This document shows positions 18,176 to 27,229 of a stretch of 46,574 nucleotides of DNA, in pieces; positions within the stretch are counted from its first letter, which is position 1, and each line of letters begins with the position of its first letter. Source of the stretch: an uncultured Nodularia sp. (GTDB taxonomy: Bacteria; Cyanobacteriota; Cyanobacteriia; Cyanobacteriales; Nostocaceae). The stretch spans positions 1-46,574 of the forward strand of contig CAIWDD010000078.1 of NCBI GenBank assembly GCA_903911355.1. The letters run 5' to 3'. Below the pieces are notes generated by a model. It was not told the DNA's origin and made no database searches. It was given only the letters and a program-made list of their open reading frames with translations. Both the position numbers and the translations under genes were made by a program.

Positions 18176-19405
18176 ATGGCAGAGCAAATGCAGTGGGCAA
18201 ATGCCCTATCAACCCGTCCTTCTTTAGAAGCAGCTATTACAGATGTAGTAGAACAGGCTGTGTCGTCATTAACAGTACCTGCGGATTTGGCGGTGATCTT
18301 CATTTCGTCTGCTTTTGCGAGTGAGTATTCCCGAGTTTTACCCCTGTTGGCTGAAAAACTTTCCGTACCTGTAATCATTGGGTGTAGTGGTCTGGGGGTA
18401 ATTGGGACTACAGCTACAGGCGAACCTCTAGAATTAGAGGGAGAACCTGCTATTAGTCTTACCTTGGGATATCTACCAGGTGTGAATGTGGAAGTTTTTC
18501 ATGTGCTGGGAGAAGAATTACCTGACATGGATAGTTCACCAGATGCTTGGATAGATTTAATTGGTGTGCAACCATCACCTACCCCCCAATTTATTTTACT
18601 GTCTAGTGCCTTTTCTTCAAGAATCAATGATTTATTGCAGGGGTTAGATTTTGCCTACCCTGGTTCGGTAATAGTCGGGGGACAGGCTAGCTCTGGGGGT
18701 GGAAGTAGTCAAATATCTCTATTTTGTAGCCATGATGCCCAGGGGATACATCAACGCCTGTATCGTGAGGGAACGGTAGGCTTGGCTTTGAGTGGCAATA
18801 TTGTTTTAGAAACCATTGTAGCTCAAGGATGCCGACCCATCGGCCAGCCAATGCAGGTCACAAAGGCTGAACGTAATATCATTCTGGAACTAGATCAAAA
18901 AGTGCCGCTGATGGTTTTACGAGATTTGATTGCTAGCCTCAGTGAAGAAGAGCGGATACTAGCACAGCGTTCTCTGTTTGTGGGTCTAGTGATGGACCAG
19001 TTTAAGCTATCTTTACAACAGGGAGATTTCTTAATTCGTAGCATCTTGGGGGTAGATCCCTCTGGTGGAGCGATCGCCATTGGCGATGTCATCCGTCCTG
19101 GTCAACGCCTACAATTCCAACTGCGTGATGCCCAAGCCTCCGCTGAAGACTTAGAATTACTCTTAGAAGGGTATCAAAAGCAACAAATTTTCCCACCGGC
19201 GGCGGCTTTCATGTTCTCCTGTCTGGGTCGTGGTCAAGGTCTTTATGGCCAATCCAACTTTGATTCGGAGTTATTTAGTCGCTACATTCATCATATACCC
19301 ATAGGTGGCTTTTTCTGTAATGGGGAAATAGGGCCTGTGGGTGGTAATACATTTGTACATGGTTATACCTCAGTTTTTGCAATTTGTCGCCCCATGATTA
19401 GTTAA
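18176..19405 (+). CDS. FIST domain protein (FIST_N + FIST_C)
   Basis: A 409-residue protein made of a FIST_N domain (about 30-225) and a FIST_C domain (about 235-395). Supporting elements are VPVIIGCSGLGVIG, the Gly-rich VIVGGQASSGGGSSQ, and the C-terminal FSCLGRGQGLYGQSNFDSEL, which matches the FIST_C CxxRG-type segment. FIST domains are proposed ligand-binding sensors, often tied to signalling proteins; here the domain stands alone. The ligand is unknown. It ends one base before the stop of the convergent phosphoesterase gene. Confidence 0.88.
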   Translation: MAEQMQWANALSTRPSLEAAITDVVEQAVSSLTVPADLAVIFISSAFASEYSRVLPLLAEKLSVPVIIGCSGLGVIGTTATGEPLELEGEPAISLTLGYLPGVNVEVFHVLGEELPDMDSSPDAWIDLIGVQPSPTPQFILLSSAFSSRINDLLQGLDFAYPGSVIVGGQASSGGGSSQISLFCSHDAQGIHQRLYREGTVGLALSGNIVLETIVAQGCRPIGQPMQVTKAERNIILELDQKVPLMVLRDLIASLSEEERILAQRSLFVGLVMDQFKLSLQQGDFLIRSILGVDPSGGAIAIGDVIRPGQRLQFQLRDAQASAEDLELLLEGYQKQQIFPPAAAFMFSCLGRGQGLYGQSNFDSELFSRYIHHIPIGGFFCNGEIGPVGGNTFVHGYTSVFAICRPMIS

Positions 19406-19406
19406 C

Positions 19407-20507
19407 CTACCCTAACAGGAGAGTGCTGTGGTTATCAATTAGAGTCGGAATACCACTAGTCATCGCACCATAGGTCTGAAGATGGCGACGTACTTCTACG
19501 GGAAATTGCGGATAGTCTAATAAAGCGTCTCCATCGGCAACATTAGCCCAAAAGTCCCGCAGTTCGGGAGCTATTTTTTCCGCTACTGTCAATGGGAGGT
19601 TTAATGGGTGTTGAGTTAATAACTTCACCAGGAAGGGGAAAGAGCGATCGCCCATCCACTGACGTGATAAATTTTGCAGATGGGGGAAATCAGGTACTGT
19701 TTCTACCCGGTGTGATTGAATTTGTAACCACTCTCTACCGTAGTTATCCTGTTGAAACTGGAAAACCCGGTACGGATGAGGATAACTCACTAAGGAACCA
19801 GTGGTAATATCATAAACCCCTTGGGAGTAAGCAACATCCTGAATGTGTAAATGCCCTGTAAATACTAATTTAACGCCATAATTACGCAGAATTTGCAATA
19901 ATTGCCCAGAATTTTCTAACATATAGCGCTTACCTATAGGATGGCGCGATTGTTCCGGTAGATGCTCAATCACATTATGATGTACCATTACCAGCACCAA
20001 TTCATTACCAGCTGCCGTGAGTACCTCTTCTAACCATGTCAGTTGTTGAGTATCCAAACGCCCTACTTGCTCACCCTGTTCATTAAAAAAGTTAGAATTG
20101 AGTCCAACTAGTCGGACTCCTGGCAACAGTTGCTGTGTATAGTAAAGTTGGTCAGAATTTTCGTAGCCAAACTTGCGGTAATACTGGGGAAAATCAGCAA
20201 ACCCAATTGATTGCTCATTGGCCATCACCACAGGAACATCATGATTACCAGGAACAACATAGGTGGGAAAAGGTAGCTTCCCTAATCTTTCTTGCAACCA
20301 GATATGATTTTCCGGTTCACTGTGCTGAGTTAAATCTCCGGGAAGCAAGAGGAAATCTATATTAAGTTGTGTTAAGTGTTCTATTGCGCTTTCAAAAGCA
20401 GGGATACTCACCTCCACCAGATGAAATCGGCTAGGATGATCCCAAATAGTATGAGGAAGGGTAATATGTAGGTCGCTAACTACGGCAAAGCGAAAATTTA
20501 AAGCCAT
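19407..20507 (-). CDS. Calcineurin-like metallophosphoesterase
   Basis: A 366-residue phosphoesterase with the complete two-metal motif set: SDLHI (D12, H14), LPGDLTQHSE, VPGNHDVP, MVHHN and FTGHLHIQD. The arrangement is like class III cyclic nucleotide phosphodiesterases (CpdA/Rv0805 group), but the substrate cannot be fixed from motifs. About 100 residues beyond the catalytic core form an extra C-terminal domain. No signal peptide is present, so it should act in the cytoplasm. It is convergent with the FIST gene. Confidence 0.88.
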   Translation of the reverse strand: MALNFRFAVVSDLHITLPHTIWDHPSRFHLVEVSIPAFESAIEHLTQLNIDFLLLPGDLTQHSEPENHIWLQERLGKLPFPTYVVPGNHDVPVVMANEQSIGFADFPQYYRKFGYENSDQLYYTQQLLPGVRLVGLNSNFFNEQGEQVGRLDTQQLTWLEEVLTAAGNELVLVMVHHNVIEHLPEQSRHPIGKRYMLENSGQLLQILRNYGVKLVFTGHLHIQDVAYSQGVYDITTGSLVSYPHPYRVFQFQQDNYGREWLQIQSHRVETVPDFPHLQNLSRQWMGDRSFPFLVKLLTQHPLNLPLTVAEKIAPELRDFWANVADGDALLDYPQFPVEVRRHLQTYGAMTSGIPTLIDNHSTLLLG

Positions 20508-20582
20508 TGATTTGGAGGATAATGTTAAAAACTAGATAGAAAAACTCTTTTATAGAAAGTATAACCCTTGCTGGTAAACCCT

Positions 20583-20604
20583 GTTACAAGTGATCATTTG
20601 TAAC
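20583..20604. promoter_or_regulatory. 22-bp near-perfect palindrome in a divergent promoter region
   Basis: GTTACAA (20583-20589) and TTGTAAC (20598-20604) flank GTGATCAT, so only one symmetric base pair deviates from a perfect palindrome. It lies 76 bases upstream of the phosphoesterase start in the 369-base divergent gap (20508-20876). Either an operator or a hairpin is possible. Nothing else in the gap is recognisable apart from AT-rich promoter-like DNA and the trmB ribosome binding site. Confidence 0.4.
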
Positions 20605-20861
20605 GTTTTCCTATCTGTTCGCAATCATAGCTATGGTTAATTAATTATTTACTATAGCTGACTAAGACAGTAACAAGTAGAGATTTTTGCTAATTCGTGA
20701 AAACAGTTAAAATAGCTCAAAGTATTAAAATATCAACTGATAATTATCGATTTATCTAATAGTTCTAGATCCCAAAAAGTGTAAATTAATGGGGAAATGA
20801 CCGTCTATAAAATGGCATAATTAAAATATTTGTCAGATTCAAATCAAGTTGGTAAGTAATA

Positions 20862-20868
20862 AAAGGAG
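20862..20868 (+). promoter_or_regulatory. Ribosome binding site fixing a TTG start
   Basis: AAAGGAG lies 8 bases before the TTG at 20877. It decides the unusual start of trmB, since no ATG precedes the conserved domain. Confidence 0.7.
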
Positions 20869-20876
20869 TATTAATT

Positions 20877-21524
20877 TTGGCAGTAGTCAGAGTGCGACAA
20901 CACGTTAACCCACTGGCAAGAAAGTATCAAACGCCAGCAAATGCTATAGAATGGGAAAAGGTTTATACACAGCCAAACCAACCACTACATCTAGATATTG
21001 GCTGCGCTAGGGGCAGATTTTTGTTGAAAATGGCGCAGATAGAAACCAACTGGAATTTTCTGGGTCTAGAAATTCGAGAACCTTTAGTAGTGGAGGCCAA
21101 CCAGTTACTATGTGAATTGGGTTTAACTAATCTCCATTATTTATTTTGCAATGTAAATAACTCATTGCGATCGCTCTTATCCTCGTTGACTCCCGGAACT
21201 TTACAGCGTGTAACTATTCAATTTCCCGACCCTTGGTTTAAAAGCCGCCATGCTAAACGCCGGGTAGTACAACCCGAACTAGTGGCTGAATTAGCTGATT
21301 ATCTGACCGTTGGGGGGGTTGTGTTTTTGCAGTCAGATGTTCAATTCGTCGCCAGTCAAATGCGCGACCTGTTTGCTGAAAATCCCGCCTTTGAACGACT
21401 AGGTACAGAAGAATGGTTAACACAAAACCCTTTACCAGTACCCACAGAACGGGAAATAGCCACTCAAAACAAAGGTGAACCCGTATATAGGGCTGCATTT
21501 GTGAGAAAAATTGTAGTAACCTAA
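20877..21524 (+). CDS. trmB: tRNA (guanine-N7-)-methyltransferase
   Basis: A 215-residue TrmB that methylates N7 of G46 in tRNA. The SAM motif is LDIGCARGRFLLKMA (about 39-53), the post-motif block has NFLGLEIREPLV, and the family signature IQFPDPWFKSRHAKRR is intact, including the catalytic-site Asp and the basic KxxHxKRR. Length is typical. Translation starts at TTG 20877, supported by AAAGGAG eight bases upstream. It is followed 47 bases later by the folate-binding protein gene. Confidence 0.95.
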   Translation: MAVVRVRQHVNPLARKYQTPANAIEWEKVYTQPNQPLHLDIGCARGRFLLKMAQIETNWNFLGLEIREPLVVEANQLLCELGLTNLHYLFCNVNNSLRSLLSSLTPGTLQRVTIQFPDPWFKSRHAKRRVVQPELVAELADYLTVGGVVFLQSDVQFVASQMRDLFAENPAFERLGTEEWLTQNPLPVPTEREIATQNKGEPVYRAAFVRKIVVT

Positions 21525-21571
21525 TTAAATGTAAGCATCGTAACTGTAAAACAGGGCAACTCTTCATCACC

Positions 21572-22555
21572 ATGTCAACATCTGCAACTGACGCTCAACA
21601 CACAGCAGCCATTCAATCCGCAACAGAAAGGGTTGCTGTATGCGATCGCTCCCACTGGGGGCGTATACGAGTTTCTGATGATGACCGTATCCGGTTTTTA
21701 CACAATCAAAGTACTAACGATTTTCACAGCCTCAAGCCAGGCCAGGGCTGTGATACTGTGATGGTATCATCCACCGCTCGCACCATTGACCTGGTAACTG
21801 CATACATTTTAGAGGATGCAGTGCTGTTACTTACCTCCCCTAGCCGTCGGGAGTTGCTGATGCAATGGTTAGACCGGTATATCTTTTTTGCTGATCAAGT
21901 GCAATTGACAGATGTCACAGATGAAACATCTACATTGAGCCTCATCGGTCCCCAGAGTCATAATATTGTAGAACAGCTGGGTGCTGGTGCCATTATTGGT
22001 CAAGCCTATGGTAATCATCAACTAGTTAACGGCCTCATGATTGCCGTGGGTAGTGGCTTGGCTACACCGGGATATACAATTATTATGCCAGCTGCACAGA
22101 AAGAGAAAATATGGCAACAGATTGTAGCACTAGGGGCGGTAGAATTGAGGAATAGTGCCTGGGAAACATTACGGATTTTACAAGGAAGACCAGCCCCCGA
22201 TGCAGAACTAACAGATGATTATAACCCCCTAGAAGTTGGCTTATGGCAAACAATTTCCTTTAACAAAGGTTGCTACATCGGTCAAGAAACCATCGCTAGG
22301 CTCAACACATACAAAGGTATAAAACAGCACCTATGGGGCATACGTCTGAATGCACCCGCATCAGTGGGGAGTGCGATCGCCATTGGCGATGAAAAAGTCG
22401 GTAAACTTACTAGTTACACCGCAACCGTCAATGGTCACTTTGGACTAGGTTATATTCGCAGCAAAGCTGGTGGTATTGGCTTAAAAGTCCACATAGGACA
22501 AGCAGAAGGTGAAGTAGTAAAAGTACCCTTTGTTTCTCACCAATACCCTCAATAA
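21572..22555 (+). CDS. ygfZ: Folate-binding YgfZ/GcvT-like protein
   Basis: A 327-residue member of the GcvT superfamily with the YgfZ signature KGCYIGQE at about 233-240. It lacks the full T-protein length (about 365) and is the form implicated in Fe-S cluster maintenance with tetrahydrofolate. N-terminal residues show DRIRFLHNQSTNDF, where GcvT/YgfZ proteins bind folate. It is probably co-transcribed with trmB. A glycine-cleavage role is unlikely because no gcvH or gcvP is nearby. Confidence 0.88.
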   Translation: MSTSATDAQHTAAIQSATERVAVCDRSHWGRIRVSDDDRIRFLHNQSTNDFHSLKPGQGCDTVMVSSTARTIDLVTAYILEDAVLLLTSPSRRELLMQWLDRYIFFADQVQLTDVTDETSTLSLIGPQSHNIVEQLGAGAIIGQAYGNHQLVNGLMIAVGSGLATPGYTIIMPAAQKEKIWQQIVALGAVELRNSAWETLRILQGRPAPDAELTDDYNPLEVGLWQTISFNKGCYIGQETIARLNTYKGIKQHLWGIRLNAPASVGSAIAIGDEKVGKLTSYTATVNGHFGLGYIRSKAGGIGLKVHIGQAEGEVVKVPFVSHQYPQ

Positions 22556-22678
22556 CCCAGAGGGCTTATATCCAAAATCTGTCAATCATGACAGACCCAT
22601 CTATGGTTAATTGCTCTCCTGTGATCCATACAATTTACCCCACATATTCTTACGCCTGAATTTCCTAAAATTAAGATT

Positions 22679-25600
22679 ATGCCAACAGTCACCGAACTGC
22701 AAACAAGACTCGAACATTACTACCAGCAAATCAAGACAATCATCCTCGCACGTCAGAATCCAATTACCGGGTTACTTCCTGCGAGTACAGCCATCACCGC
22801 CCATGGTGATTATACAGATGCTTGGGTAAGGGATAATGTTTACAGCATTTTAGCAGTTTGGGGTTTAGCACTGGCATATCGCAAGACTGACGAAGACAAG
22901 GGACGGACCTATGAACTAGAGCATAGTGTCACCAAATTGATGCGGGGACTACTATTTGCAATGTTGCGTCAATCCCATAAAGTAGAGACATTTAAACATA
23001 CTCAGTCACTCCTGGATGGCTTACACGCCAAATACAACACAGCTACAGCTGACATTGTGGTTGGAGATGATGAATGGGGACATTTACAAATTGATGCTAC
23101 ATCTATATTTTTACTGATGCTGGCACAAATGACCGCTTCAGGATTGCAAATTATTTACACCATCGATGAAGTAAATTTTATCCAAAACCTGGTTTACTAC
23201 ATTGGGCGCGCTTACCGCACACCAGATTATGGCATTTGGGAAAGAGGTAATAAAATTAATCATGGTAGTGCTGAACTCAATGCTAGTTCCGTCGGTATGG
23301 CTAAGGCTGCTTTAGAAGCTATCAATGGTCTAAATTTGTTTGGTGTGCGTGGTGGTGAAGCATCAGTTATTCATGTTCTACCAGATGAAATTGCTCGCGC
23401 TCGAATTACCTTAGAATCTTTATTGCCTAGAGAATCAGCTTCTAAAGAAATTGATGGCGCACTGTTAAGTATTATTAGTTATCCTGCTTTTGCAGTAGAA
23501 AATGTGCAATTACGCGATCGCACATTAAATGATATTATTCGTAAACTCCAAGGAAAATATGGCTGCAAACGCTTCTTACGGGATGGACACCAAACCGTTT
23601 TAGAAGACAGCCAACGCTTACACTATGAACCTTGGGAATTGAAACAATTTGAGCATATTGAATGCGAGTGGCCGTTATTTTTTACTTACTTATTTCTCGA
23701 TGGGTTGTTCCGTGGTGACACTCAGCAAGTCAAAGAGTACCAGGAACGTTTAGAGTCATTACTCATTGAACGTGATGGCGTGGGTTTATTACCAGAATTG
23801 TATTATGTGCCAGCGGAAAATGTAGCAGCGGAAAAATTAACCCCCCACAGTCAAACTCGCTTACCTAACGAAAACATCCCCTTAGTCTGGGCGCAAAGTT
23901 TATATTTGCTCGGTCAACTATTAGATGAAGGATTAATCGCCGTCGGGGATATTGACCCATTAGGAAGACATTTATGTATAGGTAAAAAACGCGAGGCTTT
24001 AGTACAAATCGCCTTACTAGCTGAGGATGAAGAATTACAAGCTAAACTAGAAGTCCATGGAATTGAAACTCAAACACCTAAGCAAGTAGAACCAATTCAA
24101 GTCAGAAAAGCCGAGGAACTTTCGGCTATTTATACTCAAATTGGACGTAATGATAAACTGGGTTTAACTGGTCGTCCTGTGCGGCGGTTACGGAGTTTGA
24201 ACACATCTCGATTTTTTCGGATTCACGGAGAGACAATTGTATTTTTACCTTCGTTTTTAGATTCCCAACAGTTTTATTTAACCCTTGATTATCATTTTTT
24301 ACTGGATCAAATCAGAAGTGAACTCGCTTATATTCGAGATTATTGGATTGATTTAGGTCGTCCTACTCTAACTTTAATGTTAACCCATAGTATGTTAGAA
24401 ATCGGTTCTGAGGCTTTATTAGAACTGATGCAGGAACTTAAAGATGGTGTGTGTAATGGTGTAAAGGTAAAATTGGGACGACTCAATCAACTGATGCTAA
24501 CAGCGGGGATGCAAAGGATTGATTTTCTCCCAGATGCAGATTTCTCCCAATCGCCAATGCAAAATGCTGCCCCCCCTTGCTATTATCTGGCTTATCATCC
24601 TGGGGGACGGTTAGGAAATACCCAAGAATTTCAGATGGAGTGCGAGACTAACTTGGGATTTTTGCTGGCTTCCTTGCGCTCATCCTCAAATATCTATGAA
24701 CAAATCGAATTATTACAAACTTTAACTCGCTTGGAGGGATTAACTTTTGATACAGGTCTTGGGGGTCCACAGCATACTGTCACCGTGGCTGATTTACTGG
24801 ATGAAGTCTACACCAAAGCCGGTAATTTAGGTATTTGGGCGGTGGTACGTCGCGCTGCGGGATTAAGACAAATGGTTGATATTGGCTTATCAGATACAGT
24901 CACGAGTATTTTGGTCAGAGGTAAACAAATTGCCGTGGGTAGAGCTTACAGTCAGTCATCACTGATGATAGTGCCTATGTCCCACCGAGAAATTACTGAG
25001 AAAATAAATCATTTCTGTCGGGAAGATATCCGCGATCGCGTCCTCACACAAGAAATTATTATCTATCTTGGGGTGTTAATGCGATCGGAACCTCAACTGT
25101 TTAAAGGTTTGCTAACTCTGAGAGTCGGCTATCTGATCCTATTAATTACCAGTGAATTAGCACAAGAGTTGGGTGTCACCCAAGATGAAGCCTATGAACA
25201 ATTGATGGAACTGTCACCCTTTGAAGTGAAAATGCGCTTGCATCAAGTATTAAGAGGTTATACAGGTATTAGTAAATTATTACGCCAACAGGAATCACTG
25301 CACATCAAGCAAAAAGAAAGCGATATTGCTTGGGTAGTGCTACCGACAAACGAAAAAGAACAAAGCACAGTTCCCCCTGGTGGTTGGCGGAGATTTCGCC
25401 AAGCCGAAGGAGCATTAAACCGAGTCCCTAAAGACTTCTTCCAGCAGGTTTGGCTATTAATGAAACATTGTAAAGGAATTGTGATTGGCGATAAACTAGA
25501 GCGTCGCAATCGTTTAGATAGTGAGTTAATTTTATCAGAAATGACAGCCGGGGAAAAGAACTTTGCCCTGAGAGTTGAGCATTTACTCAATAAAATTGAG

Positions 25601-25882
25601 GCTCCAGAATACCGCCAAGTCAATGTTGAAGCCTTGATGGAATTAGCCACAATTGTCGCCAATAATCCCAGCTTACAAATTGAGGAGTATATAGTTTTAG
25701 ATGTATTAATTGGCCATGCGGTGCGATTAGCATGGTTAGAACAACATCCCGAACGAGGCGATCACTATGATGAAGATAAAGCTTCAGCCTGGCAATGCTT
25801 TTATAATACCTCTCCTCAAGATTGTGTAAGTTATATATTGAAAGCCTTAAGATTCTTAACAGAATTTGTCAAAGATATTTAA
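22679..25882 (+). CDS. Phosphorylase kinase alpha/beta subunit homologue (GH15-like)
   Basis: A 1067-residue protein that aligns by eye, from recalled sequence, with almost the whole animal phosphorylase kinase alpha subunit. Near-identical blocks include WVRDNVYSILAVWGLALAYR (about 49-68), LHAKYNT, the GDDEWGHLQIDATS region (about 128-141), NASSVGMAKAALEA, YGCKRFLRDG, the HIECEWPLFF segment, TQEIIIYLG, LSPFEVK and GALNRVP. It begins with a GH15 glucoamylase-like alpha/alpha barrel and ends with the PHK C-terminal region. The phosphorylated linker and prenylated C-terminus of the animal protein are absent, and it ends FVKDI. It may bind or act on glycogen-type glucan; catalysis is unproven, and no kinase gene is nearby. 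Confidence 0.9.
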   Translation: MPTVTELQTRLEHYYQQIKTIILARQNPITGLLPASTAITAHGDYTDAWVRDNVYSILAVWGLALAYRKTDEDKGRTYELEHSVTKLMRGLLFAMLRQSHKVETFKHTQSLLDGLHAKYNTATADIVVGDDEWGHLQIDATSIFLLMLAQMTASGLQIIYTIDEVNFIQNLVYYIGRAYRTPDYGIWERGNKINHGSAELNASSVGMAKAALEAINGLNLFGVRGGEASVIHVLPDEIARARITLESLLPRESASKEIDGALLSIISYPAFAVENVQLRDRTLNDIIRKLQGKYGCKRFLRDGHQTVLEDSQRLHYEPWELKQFEHIECEWPLFFTYLFLDGLFRGDTQQVKEYQERLESLLIERDGVGLLPELYYVPAENVAAEKLTPHSQTRLPNENIPLVWAQSLYLLGQLLDEGLIAVGDIDPLGRHLCIGKKREALVQIALLAEDEELQAKLEVHGIETQTPKQVEPIQVRKAEELSAIYTQIGRNDKLGLTGRPVRRLRSLNTSRFFRIHGETIVFLPSFLDSQQFYLTLDYHFLLDQIRSELAYIRDYWIDLGRPTLTLMLTHSMLEIGSEALLELMQELKDGVCNGVKVKLGRLNQLMLTAGMQRIDFLPDADFSQSPMQNAAPPCYYLAYHPGGRLGNTQEFQMECETNLGFLLASLRSSSNIYEQIELLQTLTRLEGLTFDTGLGGPQHTVTVADLLDEVYTKAGNLGIWAVVRRAAGLRQMVDIGLSDTVTSILVRGKQIAVGRAYSQSSLMIVPMSHREITEKINHFCREDIRDRVLTQEIIIYLGVLMRSEPQLFKGLLTLRVGYLILLITSELAQELGVTQDEAYEQLMELSPFEVKMRLHQVLRGYTGISKLLRQQESLHIKQKESDIAWVVLPTNEKEQSTVPPGGWRRFRQAEGALNRVPKDFFQQVWLLMKHCKGIVIGDKLERRNRLDSELILSEMTAGEKNFALRVEHLLNKIEAPEYRQVNVEALMELATIVANNPSLQIEEYIVLDVLIGHAVRLAWLEQHPERGDHYDEDKASAWQCFYNTSPQDCVSYILKALRFLTEFVKDI

Positions 25883-25892
25883 ATCCAGATTC

Positions 25893-25939
25893 ACGCCAAG
25901 GAGTCACAGAGAAATATCCGTCTTTGCGTACCTTGGCGT
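25893..25939. terminator. Bidirectional terminator-like hairpin
   Basis: ACGCCAAGG (25893-25901) pairs perfectly with CCTTGGCGT (25931-25939). It lies between convergent stops at 25882 and 25949. On the plus strand GAAATTTTTC follows, giving a partial T-run. The loop is long (29 bases). Confidence 0.55.
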
Positions 25940-25948
25940 TGAAATTTT

Positions 25949-26230
25949 TCAATCCACAGACACCGCATCAACATCAACAGTTTCAGTACTAGGTTGTTCA
26001 GAACCCTGACGCGCCTTCCAACCTGAGAGCACTAACCCAGACACCTCGGAAAAAACTATAGACAGAAGTAAAAAGTCATCAATTTGTCCGAGAATGGGTA
26101 TGAAGTCGGGAGAGATATCTATAGGGCTGAGAATATAAACCACTGTCGCTAAAATCACCCACCACCGATAAATAGGATTACGAAGCAAATTACGATACCA
26201 ATCGTATACTAATTGGATTGGAAATTTCAT
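25949..26230 (-). CDS. YkvA/DUF1232 family membrane protein
   Basis: A 93-residue protein with the DUF1232 core YILSPIDISPDFIPILGQID (32-51) embedded in two hydrophobic segments. The tail after residue 72 is polar and acidic. DUF1232 proteins are small membrane proteins of unknown function. It is a single gene convergent with the phosphorylase-kinase-like gene. Confidence 0.88.
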   Translation of the reverse strand: MKFPIQLVYDWYRNLLRNPIYRWWVILATVVYILSPIDISPDFIPILGQIDDFLLLSIVFSEVSGLVLSGWKARQGSEQPSTETVDVDAVSVD

Positions 26231-26444
26231 GTATTTACCCTCCAGTTATTATTAATTTTGACAAACCCCCAGATAAATCACCGGTAGGAATAACCGTCCC
26301 AGGTAGTATGGAAGACCCTAGTAATTTTCCTGGGCTAAATATTTGCCGGAAGATTTTGTAGAGGAATATGTAATTATGCATTAATCTTGAGAATTAAAGT
26401 GCTTTAGGATAGTTGCTGTTGAAATCGAAAGGGGAACCCTAACA

Positions 26445-27203
26445 GTGGATATTTTAGATTTGTTTAAAAAGGGCGGCCCGGCTATGTGGCCTTTGCTGGC
26501 GCTGTCAATTCTATCTATAAGTGTGATTTTTGAGCGTCTGTGGTTCTGGCTACGAATTATGACCCAAGAAAACCAAATTGTGGATCGTGTATTAAATACT
26601 GCCAAAGATAATTGGGAAGTAGCGGCGGATATTGCTAGAAAGTCCCGCCATCAACCCATTGGACGCTTTCTTTATGCCCCCTTAAGCTTACACAAAAGTG
26701 ATCCGGAAACCTTTAGATTAGCATTGGAGTCCACCGCCGAAGATGAATTAGCCGGGATGCGCCGGGGTGAAAAACTCTTAGAAGTTATCATCGCCCTGTC
26801 TCCTCTGTTGGGATTGCTGGGTACGGTTTTGGGTTTGATCCAATCTTTGCGTTCAATTCGCATTGGTGATTTAGGAACCGAATCTACGGCTGGTGTCACT
26901 ACTGGTATTGGTGAATCTTTAATTAGTACCGCTACTGGCTTAATAGTGGCCATTATCAGTTTGGTCTTTTATCGCCTATTTCAAAGTTTTGTAGTTGACC
27001 AGGTGAAAATTTTTCGTAAAGCGGGTAATGACATGGAATTGTTATATCGCCAGTCTCCCCCTGACTATGAAAAAATTCATTCTCTCATGGTTGCCGAGTC
27101 TTTACAAGACAGTAATACTCCTCCCCGCTGGGAAGATAAAAACCCTTTTGATGAAGTTCCTCAACCCCCCAATCCCACTGAGTCGTTAGATTCTGAGCAA
27201 TAG
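26445..27203 (+). CDS. exbB: MotA/TolQ/ExbB proton channel family protein
   Basis: A 252-residue protein with three membrane spans: [20 protein letters not shown] (15-34), the region around [18 protein letters not shown] (about 118-135), and [19 protein letters not shown] (about 158-176). The second and third spans carry the family's Gly/Thr pattern. It starts at GTG 26445 with AAAGGGG upstream. Together with the ExbD gene 26 bases downstream it should form a proton-driven energiser. The Pro-rich acidic C-terminus (after about residue 215) is variable. There is no tonB in the window. Confidence 0.92.
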   Translation: MDILDLFKKGGPAMWPLLALSILSISVIFERLWFWLRIMTQENQIVDRVLNTAKDNWEVAADIARKSRHQPIGRFLYAPLSLHKSDPETFRLALESTAEDELAGMRRGEKLLEVIIALSPLLGLLGTVLGLIQSLRSIRIGDLGTESTAGVTTGIGESLISTATGLIVAIISLVFYRLFQSFVVDQVKIFRKAGNDMELLYRQSPPDYEKIHSLMVAESLQDSNTPPRWEDKNPFDEVPQPPNPTESLDSEQ

Positions 27204-27229
27204 TTAAAAATTTTACACTCAACCCAGGT

